A DNA stretch of 13,263 nucleotides from Microbacteriaceae bacterium. Its GTDB lineage: Bacteria; Actinomycetota; Actinomycetes; Actinomycetales; Microbacteriaceae. Position numbers and translations under genes: made by a program. Positions 1-6,573 of the stretch are shown one piece after another. The notes below the pieces were generated by a model. It was not told the origin of the DNA and did no database searches. It saw nothing but the letters and a program-made list of their open reading frames with translations. Position 1 is the stretch's first letter. Every line of letters begins with the position of its first letter. The stretch spans positions 1 to 13,263 of the forward strand of contig JAODAU010000238.1 in NCBI GenBank assembly GCA_025463615.1. Reading direction: 5' to 3'.

Positions 1-1574
1 GGCCGCGCCTGGGCACCGGTCGTGCCGCCGGGGGCCGTGCCGGGGCCACCGGCGAACCCGCCCGGCGCACCACCGCCTCCTCCCCCGAAGCCGCCCTGCG
101 ACCCGCTCACCGTCGGCCCGGCCGTGACGATCGATCCGGTGTGCCCGGTCGACACCGTCTCGATCGTGTACGCGGCGGGGGCCAGGAGCGCGCTCACCAG
201 GGTCAGCGCGAGGGTGGCGGTGGCGAGCATCCGCCCCCGGTTCGGCAGCAGCAGGAGCGCCGCCGCGACGAACGAGAGCACGAGCACCACCCACTTGAGC
301 CAGGGCAGCCAGTCGGTCGCCTCGGTGAGCAGGGAGTAGGCCCACATGCCCGATCCGAGGGTCGTCGCGGCCAGGATGATGTGCGCCCACGCCTCCCCGC
401 GCCGCGACCACAGAAGGCTTCCGCCCACCGCCACCACGCCCGCCAGCGGCGGCGCGAGCGCCACCGTGTAGTACGCGTGGAAGATGCCGGCCATGAAGCT
501 GAACGCGAGCGCGGTCACCACCAGCCAGCCCGAGAACAGGAACAGCACCACCCGCCGCGGGTCGGTGCGCGGGGTGCGCCAGAGCAGCACGAACCCGACC
601 ACCATCACCACGAGCGCCGCCGGCAGCAGCCAGGTGATCTGCCCGCCGATCTCGCCCTCGAACAGGCGCAGGATGCCGGTGGCCCCCCAGTTGCCCCCGG
701 CGGTGCCACCGCCCCCGACGCTCCCCGTCTCGTCCCCGGTGATGCGCCCGAGCCCGTTATAGCCGAAGGTCAGCTCCAGGAAGCTGTTCGTCTGGGAGCC
801 GCCGATGTACGGCCGCATGCTCGCCGGCACGAGCTCCACGATCGCCACCCACCAGCCCGCCGACAGCACGAGCGCGCCGAGGGCGCCGAGCAGGTGCAGG
901 ATGCGCGTGCCGAACCGGCGCGGCGACATCCACAGGTACGCGGCCGCGAGGCCCGGCACGATGAGGAACGCCTGCAGCTGTTTGGTGAGGAAGCCGAGTC
1001 CGATCATGGCCCCGGCCCACAGCATCCAGCGCAGCCGGCCGCTCTCGATGCCCTTCAGGGTGAAGAAGACGGCCAGCGTCATGAGCAGCACGAGCAGCGC
1101 ATCCGGGTTGTTGAAGCGGAACATCAGCGCCGCGACCGGAGTGAGCGCGAGCACGCCGCCCGCGACCAGCGCGGTGCCGACGGAGAAGTGGCGGCGCACG
1201 ATCACGTAGAGCAGGGCGACGGTGACGACGCCCATGATCGCCTCCGGCAGCAGGATGGCGAACGACGAGAGTCCGAACACCCGCACCGAGAGCGCCATGA
1301 GCCACAGGCTGGCCGGCGGCTTGTCCACGGTGATGGCGTTGGCGGCATCCGAAGAGCCGTAGAAGAAGGCCTCCCAGTTCTGCGAGCCGGCCTGCACGGC
1401 CGCGGAGTAGAACGAGTTCGCCCAGCCGCTCGACGAGAGGTTCACGAGGTAGAGCAGGGCGGTCGCGATCATCAGGCCCAGGAGCGGCGCCTGCCGCAGC
1501 AGCCAGGCGCGCGGGCGGCTGAGGGATCGGGTGACGGGGAGCGTGACGCGGTCTGCGGTCGAGGTGGTCATCAT
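1..1574 (-). CDS. GT39 / YkcB-like membrane glycosyltransferase, C-terminus beyond left edge
   Basis: Polytopic GT-C glycosyltransferase of the ArnT/PMT-2 (family 39) type, expected to transfer a sugar from a polyprenyl-phosphate donor on the outer face of the membrane. 524 codons are visible and no stop occurs before the window edge. Seen: first membrane segment at about 30-45, the family motif VDKPPAS at 83-89 (Asp84 is the likely catalytic-region acid), FNNPDALL at 155-162, TKQLQAF at 198-204, HAYYTVALAPP at 366-376, and about ten further hydrophobic segments. Residues 494-520 are almost all Gly/Ala/Pro/Thr, the low-complexity linker these actinobacterial proteins carry before a C-terminal extracytoplasmic domain, which is missing here. 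The start ATG (1572-1574) overlaps the upstream TGA (1571-1573) as ATGA, so translation is probably coupled to the GT2-GtrA gene. Sugar and acceptor cannot be told from the sequence. Confidence 0.9.
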   Translation of the reverse strand, partial: MMTTSTADRVTLPVTRSLSRPRAWLLRQAPLLGLMIATALLYLVNLSSSGWANSFYSAAVQAGSQNWEAFFYGSSDAANAITVDKPPASLWLMALSVRVFGLSSFAILLPEAIMGVVTVALLYVIVRRHFSVGTALVAGGVLALTPVAALMFRFNNPDALLVLLMTLAVFFTLKGIESGRLRWMLWAGAMIGLGFLTKQLQAFLIVPGLAAAYLWMSPRRFGTRILHLLGALGALVLSAGWWVAIVELVPASMRPYIGGSQTNSFLELTFGYNGLGRITGDETGSVGGGGTAGGNWGATGILRLFEGEIGGQITWLLPAALVVMVVGFVLLWRTPRTDPRRVVLFLFSGWLVVTALAFSFMAGIFHAYYTVALAPPLAGVVAVGGSLLWSRRGEAWAHIILAATTLGSGMWAYSLLTEATDWLPWLKWVVLVLSFVAAALLLLPNRGRMLATATLALTLVSALLAPAAYTIETVSTGHTGSIVTAGPTVSGSQGGFGGGGGGAPGGFAGGPGTAPGGTTGAQAR

Positions 1575-2818
1575 CGTGCGGCCTTCTGTTCGAGTCGGGC
1601 GGATGTCGTTTCACTGCTGTCAGGTTGCGCTGCGGCCCGGTGCCGCCTGAACACCCACACCCGCAGCAGCACAAAACGCAGGATCGTCGCCACGAGATTG
1701 GCGATCGTGAGCACCAGGAGCTGCATTCGGGCAGAAGCTCCTGCGTTTTGTGAATGGAGGGCGAGGAGGGCGCCGCTCGTGATCGCCCAGGAGAGGGCGA
1801 AGACGACGAGGCCCTGGAACTGGTGGCGCACCGCTCCCGCGCGGCCCTGCACGCCGAAGGTGAAGCGGCGGTTCGCGGCCGTGTTGCCGATCGCCGTGAT
1901 GAGCAGCGCCAGGAAGTTCGCCACCTGGCCCGGCACGAACCGCTCGAGCACGAGGTAGAGCAGCGCGTACGCCGCCGTCGAGAGCACCCCGACCGCGCCG
2001 AAGCGCACCACCTGCCCGAAGAAGCTGGGGCGTCGCGGCGGGTCGAAGGGGCGCCGGCCGAGCTCCGCGTAGATGCGCTCGACCGGCACGCGGCCGGTGA
2101 GGATGGAGCGGCTCACCCTCAGCATCCCCCTCAGGTCGTCGCGGGCCGTGGAGACGATGTCGACCTTCGAGTCGGGGTCGTCCACCCAGTCGACGGGGAC
2201 CTCGTGGATGCGCAGGCCGCTGCGCTCGGCGATCACCAGCAGCTCGGTGTCGAAGAACCACCCGTCGTCCTCGACGAGGGGGAGCAGCTGCTGCGCGACC
2301 TCGCGCCGCACCGCCTTGAAGCCGCACTGCGCGTCGCTGAAGTTCACCGACATCGCGCCGCGCAGCAGCAGGTTGTAGCCGCGCGAGATGAACTCGCGCT
2401 TGGCGCCGCGGGCCACCCGGGAACCGGAGGCGAGGCGGGTGCCGATGGCGACATCCGAGTGTCCGGAGAGCAGCGGCGCCACCAGCGCGGGCAGCGCGGC
2501 GAGGTCGGTCGAGAGGTCGATGTCGAGGTAGGCGACCACCTCGGCGGGCGAGTCGAGCCAGACCCGGCGCAGCGCCCGTCCGCGGCCCTTCTCCGCCAGA
2601 TGCACGGATGCCACGTGCGGCAGCTCCGCGCAGAGGCGGTCGGCGATCGCGGCCGTCGAGTCCGTGCTCGCGTTGTCGGCGATGGTGATGCGCCACGGCA
2701 CGTCGAACTCGGCCGTCAGGTAGTCGTGCAGCGTGCGGACGCTGTGCTCGAGCGCGACCTGCTCGTTGAAGACGGGCAGGGCCAGCTCGAGGGCGAGGGT
2801 ATCGGGTGAGTGGGCCAT
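1571..2818 (-). CDS. GT2 polyprenyl-phosphate glycosyltransferase fused to GtrA domain
   Basis: 415-residue fusion. The N-terminal GT2 domain (about 10-235) resembles dolichol-phosphate mannosyl/glucosyltransferases: ALPVFNEQ at 13-20, DNASTDST at 48-55, the metal-binding DID at 99-101, and a CGFKAVRR block at 165-172. The C-terminal part (about 265-390) has four hydrophobic segments and the NRRFTF motif (317-322) of GtrA proteins, which act in moving lipid-linked sugars across the membrane. The expected product is a polyprenyl-phosphate sugar, a donor for the GT39 protein encoded directly downstream with an ATGA overlap. No clear Shine-Dalgarno precedes the ATG. A TAGTGT (2825-2830) lies only 4 nt upstream, too close for a standard leaderless promoter, so the promoter is uncertain. 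The gap upstream carries the 20-bp intergenic repeats. Family call is firm; sugar identity is unknown. Confidence 0.92.
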   Translation of the reverse strand: MAHSPDTLALELALPVFNEQVALEHSVRTLHDYLTAEFDVPWRITIADNASTDSTAAIADRLCAELPHVASVHLAEKGRGRALRRVWLDSPAEVVAYLDIDLSTDLAALPALVAPLLSGHSDVAIGTRLASGSRVARGAKREFISRGYNLLLRGAMSVNFSDAQCGFKAVRREVAQQLLPLVEDDGWFFDTELLVIAERSGLRIHEVPVDWVDDPDSKVDIVSTARDDLRGMLRVSRSILTGRVPVERIYAELGRRPFDPPRRPSFFGQVVRFGAVGVLSTAAYALLYLVLERFVPGQVANFLALLITAIGNTAANRRFTFGVQGRAGAVRHQFQGLVVFALSWAITSGALLALHSQNAGASARMQLLVLTIANLVATILRFVLLRVWVFRRHRAAAQPDSSETTSARLEQKAAR

Positions 2819-2903
2819 CCCGACACTATTCGCGGCGGGGCTATGGCTGGCCTATGGTGCGGGTATGGGGCGGGTATGCGGTTGCCGAGTAGCTGCTGTG
2901 GGC

Positions 2904-2971
2904 CCCTTCGAGTGCCTCAGGGACCGGTCGCTGAGGTTCTCGAAGCGGCCCTTCGAGTGCCTCAGGGACCG
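2904..2971. repeat. Cluster of three 20-bp intergenic repeat units
   Basis: Unit 1 (2906-2925) and unit 3 (2951-2970) are identical direct copies reading CTTCGAGTGCCTCAGGGACC, with identity extending over 23 bp (2904-2926 and 2949-2971). Unit 2 (2926-2945) is an inverted copy abutting unit 1, matching 17 of 20 positions, so 2906-2945 is a 40-bp near-palindrome able to form a long hairpin. The cluster begins 4 nt after the stop of the minus-strand PRC-barrel gene and lies upstream of the GT2-GtrA gene, so it may serve as a terminator. It resembles the CTTCGA...CTCAG...GACC type of dispersed repeat I associate with actinobacterial intergenic DNA (from memory, unchecked). Confidence 0.85.
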
Positions 2972-2974
2972 AGG

Positions 2975-3334
2975 TTACTTCTTGTCGCGCATCCAGTGCT
3001 CGCGGCGGAACAGGCGGCCGAGCCGGTCCGTGAGGAACGGGCCGCCGTCCTCGTCGGGGTCCTCGTGGAAGGCCTCGGGGCCCTCGGGGGCGGGCAGCTG
3101 CGCGGCCTGCTCGTCGGTGAGCGAGGTGTGCACGGCGCCGGCGGTGATCGTGGCGACCTGGTCGCGGTCGACGAAGCGGAGCCCGGCATCCGTGCGCACG
3201 GCGATCCCGTCGAACAGGTCCAGCTCCTCCACCTGCAGCACGTGGTGCACGGTGCCGATCTCGGTGCCCGAGGCGCTGAGCACGGGGGTGCGCTTCTTGA
3301 TGGCGGTGTACGCGATGGGGGTCTCGTCGGTCAT
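2975..3334 (-). CDS. Small PRC-barrel-like protein of unknown function
   Basis: 119-residue acidic soluble protein. Residues about 14-65 (start TPVLSASGTEIGTV, end DRDQVATIT) have the short-strand, Gly-turn pattern of a PRC-barrel fold, a domain found in ribosome-maturation and regulatory proteins. The remainder is a Pro/Asp/Glu-rich stretch (82-100) followed by a basic tail rich in Arg and Lys. There is no signal peptide, membrane segment or visible catalytic motif. It is a single gene, divergent from the LolA-like operon with a 108-bp shared upstream region. The start ATG is 6 nt downstream of TAGACT, an actinobacterial -10 box, which suggests a leaderless transcript. I would not assign a function. 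It could equally be called a conserved hypothetical protein. Confidence 0.75.
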   Translation of the reverse strand: MTDETPIAYTAIKKRTPVLSASGTEIGTVHHVLQVEELDLFDGIAVRTDAGLRFVDRDQVATITAGAVHTSLTDEQAAQLPAPEGPEAFHEDPDEDGGPFLTDRLGRLFRREHWMRDKK

Positions 3335-3346
3335 CCGTCCAGTCTA
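3335..3346 (-). promoter_or_regulatory. Candidate leaderless -10 box for the PRC-barrel gene
   Basis: On the minus strand TAGACT (3346 to 3341) fits the actinobacterial TANNNT -10 consensus and is separated by exactly 6 nt from the ATG, the spacing expected if transcription starts at the A of the start codon. No convincing -35 element is visible. There is only a weak purine stretch (GGACGG) where a ribosome site would lie. Confidence 0.4.
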
Positions 3347-3400
3347 GGAATCCGGCCGCCGGGGTCCGCAGACACGCAGCGAACTGGGAGCATCCGGGCG

Positions 3401-3434
3401 TAAATTCTTACCAAGCCCGTTCGGGCTGAGGAGG
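3401..3434 (+). promoter_or_regulatory. Candidate -10 box, 5' hairpin and ribosome site of the LolA-like operon
   Basis: TAAATT (3401-3406) fits a -10 box and predicts a start near 3413. Immediately after it, AGCCCGTTCGGGCT (3414-3427) is a near-perfect dyad that can fold as a 5-bp stem with a GUUC loop. The next base begins GAGGAGG (3428-3434), a strong Shine-Dalgarno 8 nt before the ATG at 3443. The ribosome site is firm. The -10 box is weaker because no -35 element stands out. Confidence 0.5.
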
Positions 3435-3442
3435 CACGGATC

Positions 3443-4528
3443 ATGGCTGTCAGGCTCACTCGTTGGATTCCCGCGGCCGCCGCGGTTGTAGTCGTCGCGG
3501 CGGGGGCGATCGCTGTGCCCATTGCGGCCAACGCGACCGCAGACCTCGCGCCCAAGAACGCCGAGCAGGTGCTCGCGCTGATGGGCTCGAGCAAGGAGGA
3601 CACGTTCTCCGGCACGGTCACCACGACCACCAGCCTCGGCCTGCCGTCGCTGCCCTCCGTGGGCGGATCGGCGGGCTCGGATTCCTCCGGCCTCTCGTCC
3701 ATCCTGAGCATGCTCTCGACCCCGCAGAACGTGCGCGTGTACGTCGACGGGCCCACCAAGCAGCGCGTGCAGGTGCTCACGAACATGGCCGAGCAGGACG
3801 TCATCCACAACGGCACGGATGTCTGGGCCTGGGACTCGAAGAAGCAGACGGTCGAGCACACCACCCTCGCCTCCCGCACCGAGACCCCGAAGCCGACCGC
3901 CACGCACTCCCCCGCCGACATCGCGCACCAGCTCGTCACGAAGCTGAAGGGCTCCACGAACCTCAGCGTCGGCACCACGGTCAAGATCGACGGCCGCGAC
4001 ACCTACACGCTCGTGCTCACCCCGAAGGTGTCGGACACGCTCGTGAAGAACGTCTCCATCTCGGTCGACGCGCAGAGCGGCCTGCCGCTCGCGGTCACCG
4101 CCAACGCGCGCGGGCAGAAGGACCCGGCCGTGAGCGTCGCCTTCTCCAAGATCGACCTCTCGACCCCGGCCGCCTCGCTCTTCGACTTCACCGCGCCGAA
4201 GGGCGCGAAGGTGACCGAGCACGTGGCGCCCTCGCACCAGTCGGTCAAGTCGCGCCCGGGCCCCGTCTCGCCGGACATCGATAAGAACAAGCCCACCGTC
4301 GTCGGCACCGGCTGGGATGCCGTGGTCGTCACCCCCGCGAACGCGCAGCTGGTCGCGGGGCTGGGTTCGGCATCCGTCGCCAAGCAGCTCGGCGCGCTCA
4401 CCACGGCCGTTCCGGAGGGCCGCGTGTTCCACACCTCGCTGGTGAACGTGCTGCTCACGACCGACGGGCGCGTGATCGCCGGATCCGTATCGGTGGATCG
4501 CCTCGAGGCGGTAGCTTCGACCAAGTGA
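3443..4528 (+). CDS. Secreted LolA-fold protein linked to an ABC transporter
   Basis: 361-residue exported protein. Residues 1-33 form a signal peptide (basic VRLTRW, then an Ala/Val-rich core, likely cleavage after the A-x-A site near 31-33). There is no lipobox Cys, so it should be released or held by other contacts. Residues about 38-255 match the LolA/LppX-like half-barrel pattern of 'outer-membrane lipoprotein-sorting' proteins found in actinobacteria: FSGTVTTTTSL (55-65), VRVYVDGPTKQRVQV (97-111), NGTDVWAWDSKKQTV (123-137), DAQSGLPLAV (209-218), FDFTAPKGAKV (247-257). A Ser/Gly-rich insert lies at 66-90. The last ~80 residues (283-361) look like an additional small domain. The stop overlaps the next gene's GTG as GTGA (4525-4528), tying it to the ABC ATPase and permease. 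It is plausibly the extracytoplasmic carrier of that transporter; the cargo is unknown. Confidence 0.82.
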   Translation: MAVRLTRWIPAAAAVVVVAAGAIAVPIAANATADLAPKNAEQVLALMGSSKEDTFSGTVTTTTSLGLPSLPSVGGSAGSDSSGLSSILSMLSTPQNVRVYVDGPTKQRVQVLTNMAEQDVIHNGTDVWAWDSKKQTVEHTTLASRTETPKPTATHSPADIAHQLVTKLKGSTNLSVGTTVKIDGRDTYTLVLTPKVSDTLVKNVSISVDAQSGLPLAVTANARGQKDPAVSVAFSKIDLSTPAASLFDFTAPKGAKVTEHVAPSHQSVKSRPGPVSPDIDKNKPTVVGTGWDAVVVTPANAQLVAGLGSASVAKQLGALTTAVPEGRVFHTSLVNVLLTTDGRVIAGSVSVDRLEAVASTK

Positions 4529-5472
4529 CCGACGCCGCCATCCTGACCCAGGGGCTCACCAAGCGCTTCGGCGCGCACCTGGCCGTGGACGGCGTCGACC
4601 TGAGCGTGCCGCGTGGCGCGGTCTTCGGCTTCCTGGGGCCGAACGGCTCCGGCAAGACCACGACCATCAGGATGCTGCTGGGCCTCGCCTCCGCCACCAG
4701 CGGAACGGTCAGCGTGCTCGGCAGCCCGATGCCCACCGCGCTCCACCGGGTGCTCCCCCGCGTCGGAGCGCTGGTCGAGGGGCCGGGCTTTTACCCGTTC
4801 CTCTCCGGAGCCGACAACCTGCGTCGCCTCGACGCCGCGGATCGGCACGCGCCCTCGCGCACCCGGGATGCCCGCGTCGCCGCCGCCCTCGACCGGGTCG
4901 GGCTCACCAACGCCGGGCGCAAGAAGGTCAAGGCGTATTCGCTCGGAATGAAGCAACGGCTCGGCATCGCCAATGCGCTGCTCACCCCGCGCGACCTGCT
5001 CGTGCTCGACGAGCCCACGAACGGGCTCGACCCGCAGGGCACGCGCGAGGTGCGCTCGCTCGTCGGGTCGCTAGCCGCCGAGGGCACCACGGTCTTCGTC
5101 TCCAGCCACCTGCTCGCCGAGATCGAGCAGATGTGCACCCACGCCGCGGTGATGAGCGCCGGGCGCCTGGTTGCCCAGGGCACGCTCGACGAGCTGCGGG
5201 ATGTGGGGGCGCCGAGCATCCGCCTGGTCACGCCCGATGCCGCGGAGGCCGCCAGCCTGCTCGGCACGCTCGGGCTGCAAGCGACCACCTCGTCGCACGA
5301 GTCGGGGCTCGCGGTGATGACGGCCGCCCTCGCGCCGGGAACGGATGCCGACGCGATCCTGCCCGCGCTGGTGGCGGCCAGCATCCGCGTCCGAGGCTTC
5401 TCGATCGACGAGCCCAGCCTCGAGGACCGCTTCGTCGCCCTCACCGGGGAGGGATTCGATGTCGCAGGCTGA
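4525..5472 (+). CDS. ABC transporter ATP-binding protein (ABC-2 exporter type)
   Basis: 315-residue cytoplasmic ATPase of the BcrA/DrrA/Ccm-like class. Seen: Walker A GPNGSGKTT at 38-46, signature YSLGMKQR at 138-145 (SLGMK in place of canonical LSGGQ, common in this class), Walker B LLVLDEP at 158-164 with NGLDP following, and the switch His195 in SSHLLAE. The C-terminal ~90 residues end in DEPSLEDRFVALTGE, the usual regulatory tail of this class. It starts at a GTG that overlaps the LolA-like stop by 4 nt and it overlaps the permease gene by 14 nt, so the three products are probably made and used together as one transporter. The substrate cannot be read from the sequence. Bacitracin/antibiotic export and lipid or lipoprotein export are both possible. 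Confidence 0.93.
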   Translation: MTDAAILTQGLTKRFGAHLAVDGVDLSVPRGAVFGFLGPNGSGKTTTIRMLLGLASATSGTVSVLGSPMPTALHRVLPRVGALVEGPGFYPFLSGADNLRRLDAADRHAPSRTRDARVAAALDRVGLTNAGRKKVKAYSLGMKQRLGIANALLTPRDLLVLDEPTNGLDPQGTREVRSLVGSLAAEGTTVFVSSHLLAEIEQMCTHAAVMSAGRLVAQGTLDELRDVGAPSIRLVTPDAAEAASLLGTLGLQATTSSHESGLAVMTAALAPGTDADAILPALVAASIRVRGFSIDEPSLEDRFVALTGEGFDVAG

Positions 5473-6298
5473 GGTCGGGCCGCGCGCCCCCGGGCTCGCG
5501 CTTCTCGGTTCGGAACTCTCCGTGCTGTTCCGGCGGCGGCGCACCTGGGCGATGCTCGCGGCGCTCGCGGCCGTGCCGATCCTCATCGCCGTGGCCGTGC
5601 GGCTGTCGTCGCGCGGCGGACGCGGCGGCCCCGCGTTCCTCGACCAGATCAGCCAGAACGGGCTGTTCGTCACCCTCGCCGGGCTCACCATCGCGGTGCC
5701 GCTGTTCCTGCCGCTCACCGTCGGGGTCGTCGCCGGCGACACGATCGCCGGGGAGGCGAGCCTCGGCACGCTGCGCTACCTGCTGATCGCGCCATCCGGT
5801 CGGGTGCGTCTGCTGCTGGTGAAGTACGCCGGGGCGGCCGTGTTCTGCGTGGCCGCGACGCTCGTGGTCGCCGTCGCGGGGGCGATCATCGGGGTGGCGC
5901 TGTTCCCTGTCGGGCCGGTGACGCTGCTCTCCGGCGACACGGTGACGGTCGGGGAATCGCTCGTGCGGTCGCTGCTGATCGCGCTCTACATCTCGGTGTC
6001 GCTGCTCGGACTGTCGGCGATCGGGCTGTTCGTCTCGACCCTCACCGACGTGCCGGTCGGCGCGATGGCCGGCACGATCGTGCTGGCGGTCGCGTCGCAG
6101 GTGGTCGACTCGCTGCCGCAGACGGAGGCGGTGCATCCGTGGCTGTTCAGCCACTACTGGCTCGGGTTCGCCGACCTGCTGCGCCAGCCGATCGCCTGGG
6201 ACTCGTTCGGCCAGAACGCGCTGCTGCAGCTCGGCTACATCGTCGTGTTCGGCGCGCTGGCCTACGCCCGCTTCAGCACCAAGGACATCCTGAGCTGA
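5459..6298 (+). CDS. ABC-2 family transporter permease
   Basis: 279-residue integral membrane protein, partner of the ATPase encoded just upstream. About six hydrophobic segments are visible (roughly 30-49, 69-92, 122-148, 169-193, 200-215, 252-270). The motif GDTIAGEASLGTLRYLL (93-109), after the second segment, is the ABC-2 cytoplasmic coupling region, followed by SGRVRLLLVKY. I chose the ATG at 5459 rather than upstream in-frame starts because GGGGAGGG (5446-5453) sits 5 nt before it and because this start overlaps the ATPase stop by only 14 nt. The first two segments lie in the usual place with this start. Together with the ATPase it should form a homodimeric exporter, possibly handing substrate to or from the LolA-like protein. 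The gene ends ten bases before a large inverted repeat. Confidence 0.9.
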   Translation: MSQAEVGPRAPGLALLGSELSVLFRRRRTWAMLAALAAVPILIAVAVRLSSRGGRGGPAFLDQISQNGLFVTLAGLTIAVPLFLPLTVGVVAGDTIAGEASLGTLRYLLIAPSGRVRLLLVKYAGAAVFCVAATLVVAVAGAIIGVALFPVGPVTLLSGDTVTVGESLVRSLLIALYISVSLLGLSAIGLFVSTLTDVPVGAMAGTIVLAVASQVVDSLPQTEAVHPWLFSHYWLGFADLLRQPIAWDSFGQNALLQLGYIVVFGALAYARFSTKDILS

Positions 6299-6307
6299 GC
6301 TGCGAAG

Positions 6308-6387
6308 CCCCAGCGGATCGAGCTCGTCGAGATCTCACGAAGTGATAGCCGTGGGGGAGATCTCGACAAGCTCCATCCGCCTTGGGG
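6308..6387. repeat. 80-bp imperfect inverted repeat, likely bidirectional terminator
   Basis: The inner arms 6320-6336 and 6357-6373 are complementary at 16 of 17 positions. Pairing continues outward to CCCC (6308-6311) and GGGG (6384-6387) with one more mismatch and a 2-nt bulge, giving arms of 29 and 31 nt around a 20-nt loop. It starts ten bases after the permease stop and faces the convergent metB gene, so it can act as a terminator in either direction. One arm recurs at 10033-10053 with a single mismatch in 21 bases, so it is a repeat-family member and not a one-off structure. No U-tract follows. Confidence 0.8.
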
Positions 6388-6396
6388 TGCGTGCCA

Positions 6397-6466
6397 TGAC
6401 GGACAAGGGGCGCAACCCGCCGCATCCGTAGGCCCCTCACCGGCGTGTCGGGAAGGATGTCCGTCA
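6397..6466. repeat. Second nested hairpin in the convergent gap
   Basis: TGACGGACA (6397-6405) pairs with TGTCCGTCA (6458-6466). Directly inside, AGGGGC (6406-6411) pairs with GCCCCT (6432-6437). The result is a 15-bp stem interrupted on the 3' side by a 20-nt bulge (6438-6457) and capped by a 20-nt loop. It is neither coding nor a recognised RNA family to me. It may be part of one larger element with the 6308-6387 repeat. Confidence 0.55.
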
Positions 6467-6501
6467 CCGCGCGCGGGCTCCCGCGCGCGGGCTCCCGCGC
6501 G
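6467..6501. repeat. 14-bp GC-only-core tandem repeat, 2.5 copies
   Basis: The unit CCGCGCGCGGGCTC occurs at 6467-6480 and 6481-6494, with a half copy CCGCGCG at 6495-6501. The junction makes the perfect 12-bp palindrome CCCGCGCGCGGG (6480-6491). Alternating CG runs of this kind can slip in replication. From here to 6559 I see no gene or further structure. Confidence 0.75.
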
Positions 6502-6559
6502 TCGAGCGCGCGCCGGCATAGCGAGCCACGGACCCGGGGTGACCACGCTCGCCCGGTCG

Positions 6560-6572
6560 CCGCGATTCGCGG
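6560..6572 (-). terminator. Short hairpin just after the metB stop
   Basis: CCGCG ATT CGCGG is a 5-bp stem with a 3-nt loop, one base beyond the minus-strand stop codon of the gamma-synthase gene. It has no U-tract. Twelve of its bases recur at 11963-11974 inside the terminator hairpin of the sugar-transport operon. Its small size makes termination by itself doubtful. Confidence 0.35.
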
Positions 6573-6573
6573 G

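Noticed and set aside
1..1574. Treating the leftmost gene as truncated by mutation
   Set aside because: The frame is open to base 1 with no stop, and the missing part is the expected C-terminal domain, so the window edge accounts for it.
141..1958. A 605-codon open frame on the plus strand across the glycosyltransferase genes
   Set aside because: The translation is a repetitive Arg/His/Glu/Pro-rich string with no domain pattern, antisense to two clearly homologous genes. Such frames arise from third-position GC bias.
2825..2830. TAGTGT as a leaderless -10 box for the GT2-GtrA gene
   Set aside because: Only 4 nt separate it from the ATG, short of the 6-7 nt expected, and no -35 element is visible.
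4525..5472. A defective ABC signature (SLGMK instead of LSGGQ)
   Set aside because: This variant is normal in the BcrA/DrrA-like class; Walker A, Walker B and the switch His are intact.
6273..6467. A 64-codon minus-strand frame in the convergent gap
   Set aside because: It runs through the 80-bp inverted repeat and part of the second hairpin, overlaps the permease end, and has no ribosome site. It is best explained as repeat DNA.
6467..6501. A CRISPR-like array
   Set aside because: The units are 14 bp, directly abutting, without spacers, and only 2.5 copies exist.
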